Assembly: GCF_013214175.1 (NCBI RefSeq)
Contig: NZ_JABSPA010000013.1
Location: forward strand, 1-39,764
From: Colwellia sp.
Lineage (GTDB): Bacteria > Pseudomonadota > Gammaproteobacteria > Enterobacterales > Alteromonadaceae
Length of the DNA stretch: 39,764 nucleotides
Reading direction: 5' to 3'
The notes under the pieces are model-generated. The model was not told the DNA's origin. It was given only the letters and a program-made list of their open reading frames with translations, and did not search any database. Positions 18,315 through 27,983 of this stretch are shown here, one piece after another; within the stretch, counting starts at the first letter, position 1, and each line of letters starts with the position of its first letter. The translations under genes were made by a program, and so were the position numbers.

Positions 18315-18388
18315 TTAACCTTTCCAAAAATACCCATTTCAAATAGTAACCAACTCAAATAACACAATTTGCCAGTAAACACTGCGCA

Positions 18389-18427
18389 TAAAAAAGCCGC
18401 TCCATATAAAATAAGGAGCGGCTTTTT
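18389..18427. terminator. Bidirectional rho-independent terminator
   Basis: GCCGCTCC (18396-18403) pairs with GGAGCGGC (18415-18422), flanked by six A on the left and five T on the right. It lies between the convergent AraC regulator (plus) and AGCS transporter (minus), and can serve both. Confidence 0.9.
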
Positions 18428-18493
18428 ATTGCTTACTAATCGAGCTGCTCAATTCAAGTTAGAGCAACTCAAATCAGAACAGCTCAGTTCAGC

Positions 18494-20020
18494 TTAACTT
18501 TCATTGTCTTTAGTTGACGCTTGCGATTTGCTTTGAGCTTTATCAAAGCGCTCTTCCCAAAACGTAGCATTGGTAATGCCTAACTTTTTTGGATCAAAAG
18601 TATAGTTTTTAACACCGGCTTTTTGTTGCGCCTCGTAATCTTTTAGTGCCTTTATCGCAGGTTTTGCCATAAAGAAAATAATAAGAATACCGATAATATT
18701 AAGCCATGCCATCAAACCAACACCAATATCACCCATGCCCCAAGCCGCACTTGGCTGAGCTACTGTGCCGTAAAATACAGCTGACATAAGAATGACTTTT
18801 AAAACAAACCTTAATGCAGGAATCTTTATGGTTCTGTTGATATAAGAAACATTGTTTTCGGCAATAAAGTAATAAGCAAGTATGGTAGTAAAAGCAAAGA
18901 AAAATAATGCAATGGCAATAAATGGTTTACCAAAACCCGTTAACACACTGTCAACAGCAATCTGAGTAAATGCCGGGCCACTAATGACTACATCAGCCGC
19001 AAGATGTTGCACTATAAAAGTACTGCTACCTTCAGGCATAACATTGTAAGACTGAGTAATTAAAATCATTAGAGCGGTCGCGGTACACACAAATAAGGTA
19101 TCAATATAAACCGAGAATGCTTGTACTAAACCTTGCTGTGCCGGATGCTCAACTTCTGCAGCAGCAGCAGCATGAGGTCCAGTACCTTGTCCTGCTTCAT
19201 TTGAATAAACACCACGTTTAACGCCCCAACCAATAGCAGCACCAAAGCCCGCCATAGGTGTAAAAGCATCGGTGAATATTGACATGAAAACACCCGGTAA
19301 AATATCAATGTGCAAACCAATAATAATACAAGCAATGATGATATAAGCTAACGCCATAAATGGCACCACAATTTGGGTAAAGTTAGCAATACGTTTAACG
19401 CCACCGAAGATGATAAAACCTAGGATTAGCACAATAAAGGTCGCCGCATAAACTTTAGTTAATGCAAGTTCACCTAATGATGAAGATACAGTACCGCCGG
19501 TACCAAAAACATTAACTAATGCATCGCCAATACCGTTCGACTGAACTACGGGTAATAACACACCACAAGCAACGATAGTTGAAATAGCAAATATCCACGC
19601 ATACCATTTTTGTCCCATGGCTTTTTCAATATAGTACGCTGGACCACCACGGTAGACACCGTCTTCTTCTTCTTTATAAATTTGTGCATTGGTTGATTCA
19701 ATGTATGCGGTGGCTGCGCCAAAAAACGCGACTACCCACATCCAAAAAACAGCACCCGGCCCACCAAAACCAATGGCAGCAGCAACACCAGCAATATTAC
19801 CAGTACCGACTCGACCCGATAACGACACGGCTAGTGCTTGAAATGATGAAATACCTTTGTCTGAACTTTTACCCGAAAGCAATAAGCGAAACATTTCTTT
19901 AAACTGACGTATTTGCACAAAACGTGTTATTACGGTGAAAAATAAACCTGTACCTAAACACAAGTAAATTAGCGCAGGGCTCCAAATAATGGCGTTGATA
20001 CTATTGACAAGATCTTGCAC
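18494..20020 (-). CDS. AGCS family sodium:alanine/glycine symporter
   Basis: A 508-residue inner-membrane transporter with about 11 transmembrane helices. Family signatures include QALAVSLSGRVGTGNIAGVA near the N-terminus, the GAVFWMWVVAFFGAATAYIE helix, and SNEAGQGTGPHAAAAAEVEHP. It takes up alanine or glycine with sodium. Translation starts at a GTG; AGGAG lies about 7 nt upstream. It is a single-gene unit. Neighbouring peptidases would supply its substrates. Confidence 0.95.
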   Translation of the reverse strand: MQDLVNSINAIIWSPALIYLCLGTGLFFTVITRFVQIRQFKEMFRLLLSGKSSDKGISSFQALAVSLSGRVGTGNIAGVAAAIGFGGPGAVFWMWVVAFFGAATAYIESTNAQIYKEEEDGVYRGGPAYYIEKAMGQKWYAWIFAISTIVACGVLLPVVQSNGIGDALVNVFGTGGTVSSSLGELALTKVYAATFIVLILGFIIFGGVKRIANFTQIVVPFMALAYIIIACIIIGLHIDILPGVFMSIFTDAFTPMAGFGAAIGWGVKRGVYSNEAGQGTGPHAAAAAEVEHPAQQGLVQAFSVYIDTLFVCTATALMILITQSYNVMPEGSSTFIVQHLAADVVISGPAFTQIAVDSVLTGFGKPFIAIALFFFAFTTILAYYFIAENNVSYINRTIKIPALRFVLKVILMSAVFYGTVAQPSAAWGMGDIGVGLMAWLNIIGILIIFFMAKPAIKALKDYEAQQKAGVKNYTFDPKKLGITNATFWEERFDKAQSKSQASTKDNES

Positions 20021-20147
20021 GGTTAACTCCTATGATTGTTATTATTTTATTTAGTTATCTTTTAATTATTTTTTAAGCTGAAATTATAAATTTGTACACC
20101 TATGACTAATCTCCCTAGCCATAAGTGCTTTTCTTAGATAAAGAAAA

Positions 20148-20169
20148 GGCGAATTTTTTAAAATTCGCC
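20148..20169 (-). terminator. Terminator of the M14 carboxypeptidase gene
   Basis: GGCGAATTTT (20148-20157) pairs with AAAATTCGCC (20160-20169). On the minus strand CTTTTCTTT follows. It lies just past the carboxypeptidase stop codon. Confidence 0.7.
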
Positions 20170-20191
20170 CTAAGCTTTATTCATCTATTAC

Positions 20192-21337
20192 TTATTTACG
20201 TAAGTCATCTACCATATGATAAACGCCTGTTAAGAAATCTCGTCCTAATAAACTACTGCGTTCATCAGACCAACCAACGCTGTAATCAGGTAGCAGGTCA
20301 TTATCTTTAAATGGCATTTCAATGGTATAAGCTAAACACTTAAATTGATTACCAACCCAGTTGGTGCCTACCGTTGGTAATGCTTTACCTGGTTCATCTT
20401 TATCGTAACCACGTTCATCTTGAAATTCTGGTGTGATAGCAACCATAAATTCTTTAAATTTATCTTCTAATGCTTTATGGCGGGCGTCGTAATTTACAAC
20501 ACCTTCACAGCCAGCAACAAAGTTTACCGGTAATGCTTCATCGCCATGCACGTCAAGGAACATATCGACACCCACTTCGAGCATTTTTTCACGAACAAGG
20601 AAAACTTCTGGACTACGTTCCATTGTTGGTTCTAACCACTCACGGTTAAGATTGGCGCCAACAGCATTAGTACGTAGATTACCACGAACACTGCCATCTG
20701 GATTCATATTAGGCACAATATAGAAAACAGCCTTGTTTAATAAAGCGCGGGCAACACCGTCATCTTCGTCAAGTAAGCGATCTAACATGCCTTCAACAAA
20801 CCATTCAGCCATAGTTTCGCCTGGATGTTGACGAGCTGTGATCCAAATATTACGTTTGCCCTCACCTTCTTCACCTATTTTAAGCAAAGTCATGTCACGA
20901 CCATCAATGGTTTGACCAAGTACTTGTAGATGACAATCAAGGTGCATTTGCGCGTTATGAATTAAGTCTTGATGACGTTCATAGCTATAAGGTGCAAAGT
21001 AGGCAAAATATACTGAGTCATGTTCAGGCGTTAACGTAATAGTAAGCTTTTCACCATCATATTGCGTTGGTACACGGAACCAATGTTCACGGTCATAAGA
21101 AGCAACGGCTTGGTAATCTTCCCAGCCTTCTGTATAAGCAGATTTACCGGCATTGTTTAAATGCATAACATGCTCTAAGCGATCGCCATTGGCCGTTAAG
21201 TCTGTTTGCAGTTTAAAGTGAAACCATTGGTAGAAATCAGACTGGTTGTCTTTTTTTATTTCTAGTTGAATGTTGCTTGCATCAGATGCATCAATAACGC
21301 GAATGTTTCCGCTGTCGAAATTGTCAGTAATTTGCAT
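20192..21337 (-). CDS. M14 family zinc carboxypeptidase (cytosolic-carboxypeptidase-like)
   Basis: A 381-residue cytoplasmic peptidase without a signal peptide. An N-terminal beta-rich domain (about 1-125) of the type found before M14 cytosolic carboxypeptidases is followed by the catalytic domain. The zinc ligands are His171 and Glu174 (RQHPGET) and His264 (LDVHGDE); substrate-binding Asn231-Arg232 (ANLNREW) and the catalytic Glu340 (YTIEMPF) are also present, so the enzyme looks intact. Bacterial members are thought to trim C-terminal residues of peptides. The ribosome site is weak. Confidence 0.9.
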   Translation of the reverse strand: MQITDNFDSGNIRVIDASDASNIQLEIKKDNQSDFYQWFHFKLQTDLTANGDRLEHVMHLNNAGKSAYTEGWEDYQAVASYDREHWFRVPTQYDGEKLTITLTPEHDSVYFAYFAPYSYERHQDLIHNAQMHLDCHLQVLGQTIDGRDMTLLKIGEEGEGKRNIWITARQHPGETMAEWFVEGMLDRLLDEDDGVARALLNKAVFYIVPNMNPDGSVRGNLRTNAVGANLNREWLEPTMERSPEVFLVREKMLEVGVDMFLDVHGDEALPVNFVAGCEGVVNYDARHKALEDKFKEFMVAITPEFQDERGYDKDEPGKALPTVGTNWVGNQFKCLAYTIEMPFKDNDLLPDYSVGWSDERSSLLGRDFLTGVYHMVDDLRK

Positions 21338-21454
21338 AATAATTATTTCTTAATTTGCTTGGCGTATTTGCTCAGCATAACGCCAATGAATAATTGAATA
21401 ACACAGTGTACACAAACCACTGGCAGATCACTATATAGAACACCCTAAAAGATT

Positions 21455-21964
21455 TTATAATGAGCGTAAAAAAAGCCCTAACTCTGAAGAATATCCCATA
21501 GATTTACCAATAATCACATTTTCTTCATTTAAAACGTAATAACTGGGATATCCGCTGATTTCAAAACTTTGTTTGATGGCTTCATTACCCAAAGCAATTG
21601 GGAAAGTTAATTGATGTTTGCTAGTAAATGCCATGACTTCTTTATTACTGGTAAAGTCCATAGCAACAGCAATCACGTCAAGCTGCTCATTTTTTTGATA
21701 CAAGGCCTGTAAATTACCTATGCTAGCATGACAAACCTGACACCAAGGCGCGAAAAAATACAAAATGGTGGTCTTACCTTGTGCATTTAACGACACTGTC
21801 TCGCCCATCAAAGTCGGTACCTTATCAATATTGACACCTTGATTTGAACTGACAACTTCACTTAGCGGCGTATCAGTTGCTAACATGCTGGTTTCTCGTA
21901 AAAGAGAAAGCAGTTGAAAGGCCACTAAAAAAATAATTGCTTGAATAGAAAAGCTGCGTAACAA
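21455..21964 (-). CDS. Membrane-anchored thioredoxin-like protein (TlpA/ResA/DsbE type)
   Basis: A 169-residue protein with an N-terminal hydrophobic anchor (about 6-22) and a thioredoxin fold facing the periplasm. The active site is WCQVC (Cys75, Cys78), and YFFAPWC plus the cis-Pro region SGYPSYYVL are present. It probably reduces or isomerises disulfides of exported proteins. The start is a TTG with AGGA about 7 nt upstream; the next ATG would remove the membrane anchor. No cytochrome c maturation genes are nearby. Confidence 0.8.
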   Translation of the reverse strand: MLRSFSIQAIIFLVAFQLLSLLRETSMLATDTPLSEVVSSNQGVNIDKVPTLMGETVSLNAQGKTTILYFFAPWCQVCHASIGNLQALYQKNEQLDVIAVAMDFTSNKEVMAFTSKHQLTFPIALGNEAIKQSFEISGYPSYYVLNEENVIIGKSMGYSSELGLFLRSL

Positions 21965-22272
21965 AGGAAATTCCTGAAATAGTTATTGTGTCTAGCTTAA
22001 TAGACCCGACAAGCCGTAATTATATTTTGTAAAGAATGCCTGACTTTGTAATCAATTGTGCTGCTAGCCGCTAGAATGATTTTTTTGAATGATTATTATC
22101 CTAGGATATAATCTTTACTTACTAGCAAATTAGTCCGTGTTTTAAGCTGAAATTCATCGGCTAATATAAACAGCTGTAATTTAAACCGACTAAAATATGA
22201 TATTCAAAGTGGATTTGTTCATTGAATGTTTATATTCTGCATCTCGTAGGCGATAAATTAACCGGAGCCATT

Positions 22273-22632
22273 ATGAAACCTTTTATCATGTTATTAATGT
22301 TATTTTCTTGCACCCTACTTGCTGAAGATATTGCTATTGAAGCTGTTAAGAAACACCCTAAGATAATTGAATTATTATCCACTAAAACTTTAGCTAAGCA
22401 TTGGGTTGAATTTCATCAAATGGACTTAGGCGGTGAATGTGGTTTCACTGGCTGTAAATGGCGAAAATTGGTGTCTGTAATCGTTACCTCAAAAGGCGGA
22501 AATGCTATATCCACTACGACCATTGCCTTGGTGAGTGGCCATAAACCAAATAATATCAACAATATCACCGTAGAATTTGTTGAATTGACAAAACTCATAA
22601 AAGACACCACACAGACAAAACAACAATTATAA
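22273..22632 (+). CDS. Small exported protein of unknown function
   Basis: A 119-residue protein with a signal peptide (MKPFIMLLMLFSCTLLAED). The mature part contains a Cys-Gly pair (GGECGFTGCKWRKLV) and alternating strands. I do not recognise the family. The ATG at 22273 was chosen because GGAG lies 6 nt upstream and the signal peptide starts there; an upstream ATG at 22222 has neither. A single plus-strand gene. Confidence 0.65.
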   Translation: MKPFIMLLMLFSCTLLAEDIAIEAVKKHPKIIELLSTKTLAKHWVEFHQMDLGGECGFTGCKWRKLVSVIVTSKGGNAISTTTIALVSGHKPNNINNITVEFVELTKLIKDTTQTKQQL

Positions 22633-23060
22633 AGCATGATATTTTTCCTTTAAAAGTAAAGATACAGCATTACTATTTAGCCCTGCCATCGACTTTTCTT
22701 TAACCGTTATTTATCGTATTTTGAATAAAATCGACTAATACACCTCTCAAATGCGTTCTTTTTATTTACTATTTACGTATAAGAATTCAATGTACAAAAT
22801 AGTCCCTGCATAACCACCTGATTGATTAATAACCACTTTAACTACGTATACAACATACAATACAGTATCGTAAATAAAAATTTACATCGATGATTTAGGT
22901 TGTTATTTAAGCACTCATTAACAATTTGTTAACTTTCGTAAATTAGTGCTACTTTGAAATAGTCAGTAAAAACTGATGTTTAAAAATTAAAGGAAGCACT
23001 ATTTAAAAATATCGTTGAAGTTATTAATTTTCAATGAACAATAAATTTACGGAGTATCAA
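22633..23060 (+). promoter_or_regulatory. Leader and probable promoter of the M4 protease gene
   Basis: A 428-bp gap without a gene. A possible sigma-70 promoter is TTGTTA (22926-22931), an 18-bp spacer and TACTTT (22950-22955), giving a leader of about 100 nt. The rest is AT-rich. Secreted protease genes are often regulated by growth phase or quorum sensing, but I see no recognisable operator here. Confidence 0.35.
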
Positions 23061-25604
23061 ATGTATAAAAATAATAAAGTTACTAAGTTATCCATAGTGA
23101 TCGGTGCAACAATAGCTGCCGCAAGCATGAATGTATCAGCAACAACAGTTAGCTCAATGACCATCAAAAACCAAACCGCAAATGGCGTGCCCTCATTTGT
23201 AACTGGTGACCTTGGTAACATGACAGATAAGTCAGCGGTACAGTCATTAAAAGATATCATTACCAGTCAAAACGAATTTGGTGCACAAGGCAATGAAAGT
23301 TTTACCATACATCGTCAATGGATTGATGAGCTAGGTAAAAAACATACGCATCTTGATCAGACTATTAATGGCCTTAAGGTCTATGGTACCAGCATGATTA
23401 TTCATGCTAACCCGAATTTAGGTGCTTTAAATAACGGTAATGCTACCAGTACTATTTATGGCTTAACTGGGCGTCTAGCGCATAACAATGATAATAATGC
23501 CATGTCTGTAATGAATAGCATTAGTAATAACAATGGTGCTAAAAAGGCACTCGCTGCAGCAAAAAATATTGGTAATACTGCTGGTACAGCAGAGCTAGTT
23601 TATATTTATTTACCATTAAGTGAAGAAACCAAATTAGCCTATCGATTAGAGGTTACTTGGGACAATGGTAATGAAGACTTTGGACGAGACTTTATCTATT
23701 TTGATGCTAATTCATCTGAAGTATTAACACGTGAACCCCAAGTACATTCAGCAAAGAACTGGCGGACTCATACGCTCAATGGCGGCTCAGCTAATTCAGC
23801 ACCTGGAACTTTGTTATGTACAAATAATCAAAGTTGTGGCGGTAATGCAGCAGCCCAACGAGCACATGATGGCGCAGCAAAGGTTTATGATTACTACCAA
23901 AGTAAATTTGGCAGAGACTCATTAGATAATAACGGTATGACCATGATTTCAAGTGTAGATATGGGTGTTTCTAATGCTTATTGGACTGGCAGTCAAATGA
24001 TCTACGGCCAAGCATCAAATGGTCTCAATGATTTTACTGCTGATTTTGACATTATCGGTCATGAATTAACCCATGGTGTGACAGGTAATACTGCGAGACT
24101 AGTTTACGCGAATGCCTCTGGCGCCTTAAACGAAGCTTGGTCGGATATTTTAGGGCTTTCAGCTGAAGCTTATAAAAACGGCATAACCACTTCAACCTGG
24201 CTATTAGGTAATGATCTTTATAATAATCAACCGGGTAAAGCTTTTCGTTATATGAATAACCCAACACAAGATGGTTACTCAAAAGACTGGTGGCCGGAAC
24301 GTATTCCCTATGTAAGTAACCCAAATAATAATAATGATCAAGGTGGTGTGCATGGCAATTCAGGTATAGCAAATTTAGCTTATGTGTTATTGGTAGATGG
24401 TGGTACTCATCCGCGTAATAAGTCGACTGCACAAGTGCCAAGTATTGGTATGGCTAAAGCGGAGAAAATTTTCTATCGCGCATTAACCACTTACATGAAC
24501 CAAAATACTGATTTTTCAGGAGCAAGAACTGCGACGGCACAATCAGCCCAAGATTTATATGGTACAGCTGAAAAAACTGCGGTTGAAACTGCGTGGTGTG
24601 CAGTAGGCGTAGGTACATGTCCTGGTGGGGGCACTACTCCGGGTGTAGAGTTACAAAATGGTATAGCAAAAACTGGGATTTCTGGTACCGCTAAACAACA
24701 ATTATTTTACACGATAGAAGTACCAGTTGGTGCAACAAATCTAAACTTTAAAACCTCAGGTGGTACCGGTGATGCTGATTTATTTGTCAAATTTGGCGCA
24801 AAACCAAGCCTAACAACGCAAGACTGTAAAAGTACTTCCAATGGCAATACTGAATCATGTGATATTACTAATATTCAAGCCGGTACTTATCATGTCATGG
24901 TTGAAGCATGGAGTGCTATAAGTGGGGTTAGTTTAACAGCAAGTTTCAGTGATGGTGGTACTACACCGGTTGACGAGTTACAAAATGGTGTCGCTAAAAG
25001 TGGTATATCAGGTACAGCTAAACAACAATTATTTTATACCTTAGAAGTTCCTGCTAATGCCACTGCCTTAAGTTTCACCACATCAGGTGGCTCAGGTGAT
25101 GCCGACTTGTATGTTAAATTTGGCTCAAAGCCAAGTTTATCCACGCAAGATTGCAAAAGTACTTCCAACGGCAATACTGAATCATGTGATATTACTAATG
25201 TTCAAGCGGGTACTTATCATGTCATGGTTGAAGCATGGAGCGCTATTAGCGGTGTGAGTTTAACGGGTAGTTATACCAGTGGCTCAACCGGTGGTAATGA
25301 GCCAATCAACGATACTCTGAACAATATTTCAGTATCGCAAGGTCAATGGCAACATTACACCCAAGTATTACCTGCTGGGTATTCTAATATGACCATTAAC
25401 ATTTCAGGCGGTACTGGTGATGCTGATTTATACATTCGCCATGGCGCTCAATCAACGTCTACTTTGTATGAATGTCGTCCGTATTTAGATGGCAATACTG
25501 AAAGCTGTAGTCTTAGCGCTCCAGCAGCAGGTACTTGGTATATTGATGTATATGGCTATCAAGCGGTTTCTGGCTTAACGCTAACATTACAAGCTAACCC
25601 ATAA
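23061..25604 (+). CDS. Secreted M4 metalloprotease (vibriolysin/pseudolysin-like) with three C-terminal PPC domains
   Basis: An 847-residue preproprotease. The ATG at 23061 has GGAG 7 nt upstream; the earlier ATG at 23034 lacks one. In order: a Sec signal (to about residue 30), an FTP/PepSY propeptide (about 35-215), the thermolysin-fold catalytic domain (about 220-515) with HELTH (His334, Glu335, His338), Glu358 in NEAWSD and the catalytic His431 in GGVHGN, then three PPC (pre-peptidase C-terminal) domains at about 529-630, 637-740 and 745-847. PPC domains are normally removed after export or bind substrates. It degrades extracellular protein. A terminator separates it from the M28 peptidase gene that follows and shares its tail. 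Confidence 0.93.
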   Translation: MYKNNKVTKLSIVIGATIAAASMNVSATTVSSMTIKNQTANGVPSFVTGDLGNMTDKSAVQSLKDIITSQNEFGAQGNESFTIHRQWIDELGKKHTHLDQTINGLKVYGTSMIIHANPNLGALNNGNATSTIYGLTGRLAHNNDNNAMSVMNSISNNNGAKKALAAAKNIGNTAGTAELVYIYLPLSEETKLAYRLEVTWDNGNEDFGRDFIYFDANSSEVLTREPQVHSAKNWRTHTLNGGSANSAPGTLLCTNNQSCGGNAAAQRAHDGAAKVYDYYQSKFGRDSLDNNGMTMISSVDMGVSNAYWTGSQMIYGQASNGLNDFTADFDIIGHELTHGVTGNTARLVYANASGALNEAWSDILGLSAEAYKNGITTSTWLLGNDLYNNQPGKAFRYMNNPTQDGYSKDWWPERIPYVSNPNNNNDQGGVHGNSGIANLAYVLLVDGGTHPRNKSTAQVPSIGMAKAEKIFYRALTTYMNQNTDFSGARTATAQSAQDLYGTAEKTAVETAWCAVGVGTCPGGGTTPGVELQNGIAKTGISGTAKQQLFYTIEVPVGATNLNFKTSGGTGDADLFVKFGAKPSLTTQDCKSTSNGNTESCDITNIQAGTYHVMVEAWSAISGVSLTASFSDGGTTPVDELQNGVAKSGISGTAKQQLFYTLEVPANATALSFTTSGGSGDADLYVKFGSKPSLSTQDCKSTSNGNTESCDITNVQAGTYHVMVEAWSAISGVSLTGSYTSGSTGGNEPINDTLNNISVSQGQWQHYTQVLPAGYSNMTINISGGTGDADLYIRHGAQSTSTLYECRPYLDGNTESCSLSAPAAGTWYIDVYGYQAVSGLTLTLQANP
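24647..25604 (+). repeat. Long direct repeat, copy 1 (PPC-coding tail)
   Basis: The last 958 bp of the M4 protease gene recur at 26930-27887 as the tail of the M28 gene, with the same length and mostly identical DNA, including long exact blocks such as those encoding CKSTSNGNTESCDIT. Within each copy, PPC modules 1 and 2 are also close repeats of each other. The pattern implies recent duplication or ongoing gene conversion. Confidence 0.9.
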
Positions 25605-25623
25605 ATTTAAATATTGATAATTC

Positions 25624-25650
25624 AGAGGAGCATTCGCTCCTCTTTTTTTA
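25624..25650 (+). terminator. Terminator between the M4 and M28 protease genes
   Basis: GAGGAGC (25625-25631) and GCTCCTC (25636-25642) form a stem with a 4-nt loop followed by seven T. It lies about 20 bp after the M4 stop, so the M28 gene is expressed by read-through or from a promoter within the roughly 30 bp left, or is partly attenuated. Confidence 0.9.
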
Positions 25651-25679
25651 TCTTTAGTTTGATATACAAGGATTTATAT

Positions 25680-27887
25680 ATGAATAAGTTACTAACAGGA
25701 CTTTTTTTGTTTAGCGGTATAATTTTATCTAGCTCTGCGCTTGGACAACAAGAGTCAACTGACAAAAAAGTATGGATTTCTATCGGTGCTGATGCTGCCA
25801 AATTGATTGATCAACAGTATCAAGGATTTATTAATTTACAGCAGATAGATAGTGTAGCAAGTGCTATTTTACCTACCACAACAATTGCCCATCTACCTGA
25901 ATCACAGATTGACCGATTGAGTGAATTGATGCATGAGAAGTTTAACCGTTGTGGTGGTTTTTTTTACCATGAAAACTTAGCTGAAGCACAAGCCTATACC
26001 CAAGCACTGACCCAATCCCAGACACAGTTATCCGCTATGGTTGCTGTTAATTACTCAATTGATAATGCAACGACGGTTGATTCACTATTAAGCGAATTAA
26101 CCGCTGGCAATATCACAGCAACTATTGATAGTCTCGCCAGTTATCACAATCGATATTACTCACAACAAACAGGAGCAGACGCTGCTATTTGGCTAAAAAA
26201 CAAATGGTCAAATATGGCAAGTGAGCGTGCTGACATTAGTATCGATTTTTATCAGCATAGCTGGAAACAACCGTCTGTTATCGCCACTATAACAGGTAGT
26301 ACTAACAGTGAAGAAATTGTCATTGTTGGTGGTCACCTTGATTCGATTAATGGTGGTAACCCAAACACAGGGCGCGCACCTGGCGCTGATGATAATGCCT
26401 CAGGCATTGCGGTGATTACTGAAACTTTACGGGCTATTATCGCTACCGGTTTTAAACCTGAACGCACAATTAAGATTATTGCTTATGCTGCGGAAGAAGT
26501 TGGACTGAGAGGGTCTAAAGCTATTGCACAAAGTTATAAGGCGGCCGGAAATAGTGTTGTTGGTGTGGTGCAATTTGATATGACCGCTAACAAAGGCAGT
26601 GCTGATAAAGATATTGTTTTCATGACCGATTATACCAACGATGGCCAAAATCAATTTTTAGTTCAACTTATTGATACTTACCTTCCTGGCATCAGTTATG
26701 GTTTTGACCAGTGTGGTTATGGCTGCTCTGATCATGCATCATGGCATAATGAAGGTTACGCCACCTCAATGCCCTTTGAGTCAAGGATGAATGACATCAA
26801 CGGTAAAATTCATACTGATAACGACTCGACTTACAATGTTAATCACATAGTTAATTTTACCAAATTATCAATGTCTTATATTGGGGAGCTTGCTAAAGGT
26901 GATACGGATAGTACAAGTAACCCTACTGATCAATTGCAAAATGGTGTGGCAAAAACAGCTATTTCAGCTAGTGAAAAGCAACAATTATTTTACACACTAG
27001 AAGTACCTGCTGGCGCAGCGGCGCTAAAATTTAAAACATCAGGTGGTACCGGTGATGCTGATTTATTTGTCAAATTTGGCGCAAAACCAAGCTTAACCAC
27101 GCAAGACTGTAAAAGTACTTCCAATGGCAATACTGAATCATGTGATATTACTAATATTCAAGCAGGTACATATCATGTCATGGTTGAAGCATGGAGTGCT
27201 ATTAGTGGTGTAAGTTTAACAGCAAGTTTCAGTGATGGTGGCACTACACCGGTTGACGAGTTACAAAATGGTGTCGCTAAAAGTGGTATATCCGGTGCAG
27301 CTAAACAACAATTATTTTATACCTTAGCAGTACCTGCTAATGCTACAGCCTTAAGCTTTAGTACTTCCGGCGGCTCAGGTGATGCAGATTTGTATGTTAA
27401 ATTTGGCGCTAAACCCAGCCTAACTACGCAAGATTGTAAAAGTACGTCCAACGGCAACACTGAATCATGTGATATTACTAATGTTCAAGCGGGTACTTAT
27501 CATGTCATGGTTGAAGCATGGAGCGCTATTAGCGGTGTGACTTTAACGGGTAGTTATACCAGTGGCTCAACCGGTGGTAATGATCCCATCAACGATACCC
27601 TGAATAATATCTCGGTACCTCAGGGTCAATGGCAACATTACACCCAAGTATTACCTGCAGGTTATGCAAATATGACCATTAACATTTCAGGGGGTACCGG
27701 TGATGCAGATTTGTACATTCGCCACGGCGCTCAATCAACGTCTACTTTGTATGAATGTCGTCCGTATTTAGATGGCAATACTGAAAGCTGTAGTCTTAGT
27801 GCTCCAGCAGCAGGCACTTGGTATCTTGATGTTTATGGTTATCAAGCAGTTTCTGGCTTAACGCTAACATTGCAAGCTAACCCATAA
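25680..27887 (+). CDS. Secreted M28 aminopeptidase with three C-terminal PPC domains
   Basis: A 735-residue exported peptidase. The ATG at 25680 has AAGGA 8 nt upstream and starts a signal peptide (about 1-21). A propeptide-like region (about 25-160) precedes the M28 catalytic domain, which resembles Vibrio leucine aminopeptidase. The zinc site residues are His219 (GGHLDS), Asp237 (GADDNAS), catalytic Glu272 and Glu273 (AEEVG), Asp300 (QFDMT) and His352 (SDHASW). Three PPC domains follow (about 417-735), nearly identical to those of the M4 protease just upstream. The pair would act together: the endoprotease makes ends and the aminopeptidase trims them. Confidence 0.92.
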   Translation: MNKLLTGLFLFSGIILSSSALGQQESTDKKVWISIGADAAKLIDQQYQGFINLQQIDSVASAILPTTTIAHLPESQIDRLSELMHEKFNRCGGFFYHENLAEAQAYTQALTQSQTQLSAMVAVNYSIDNATTVDSLLSELTAGNITATIDSLASYHNRYYSQQTGADAAIWLKNKWSNMASERADISIDFYQHSWKQPSVIATITGSTNSEEIVIVGGHLDSINGGNPNTGRAPGADDNASGIAVITETLRAIIATGFKPERTIKIIAYAAEEVGLRGSKAIAQSYKAAGNSVVGVVQFDMTANKGSADKDIVFMTDYTNDGQNQFLVQLIDTYLPGISYGFDQCGYGCSDHASWHNEGYATSMPFESRMNDINGKIHTDNDSTYNVNHIVNFTKLSMSYIGELAKGDTDSTSNPTDQLQNGVAKTAISASEKQQLFYTLEVPAGAAALKFKTSGGTGDADLFVKFGAKPSLTTQDCKSTSNGNTESCDITNIQAGTYHVMVEAWSAISGVSLTASFSDGGTTPVDELQNGVAKSGISGAAKQQLFYTLAVPANATALSFSTSGGSGDADLYVKFGAKPSLTTQDCKSTSNGNTESCDITNVQAGTYHVMVEAWSAISGVTLTGSYTSGSTGGNDPINDTLNNISVPQGQWQHYTQVLPAGYANMTINISGGTGDADLYIRHGAQSTSTLYECRPYLDGNTESCSLSAPAAGTWYLDVYGYQAVSGLTLTLQANP
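26930..27887 (+). repeat. Long direct repeat, copy 2 (PPC-coding tail)
   Basis: The 958-bp partner of 24647-25604, spaced 2,283 bp apart in the same orientation. Recombination between the copies would delete the M28 catalytic region and leave one fused M4-PPC gene. Confidence 0.9.
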
Positions 27888-27953
27888 CTTAACCATAAGT
27901 TAACCCTTCCCTAAAACAATAACCTCAACAATAACCTTAACCTTAACAATAAA

Positions 27954-27983
27954 ATCGAGGGGGAATAATCTCTCTCGGTTTTT
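27954..27983. terminator. Probable terminator between convergent genes
   Basis: CGAGGGGG and CTCTCTCGG can pair (with G-T pairs) around a short loop, followed by TTTTT on the plus strand and by ATTTT on the minus strand. It lies between the M28 gene (plus) and the nucleotide-kinase-like gene (minus), whose stop codon it overlaps. Confidence 0.5.

Noticed and set aside
24052..24441. Minus-strand frame of 129 codons within the M4 protease gene
   Set aside because: It is antisense to the conserved catalytic domain and His/Tyr/Leu-rich, as expected for a shadow of a conserved coding region.
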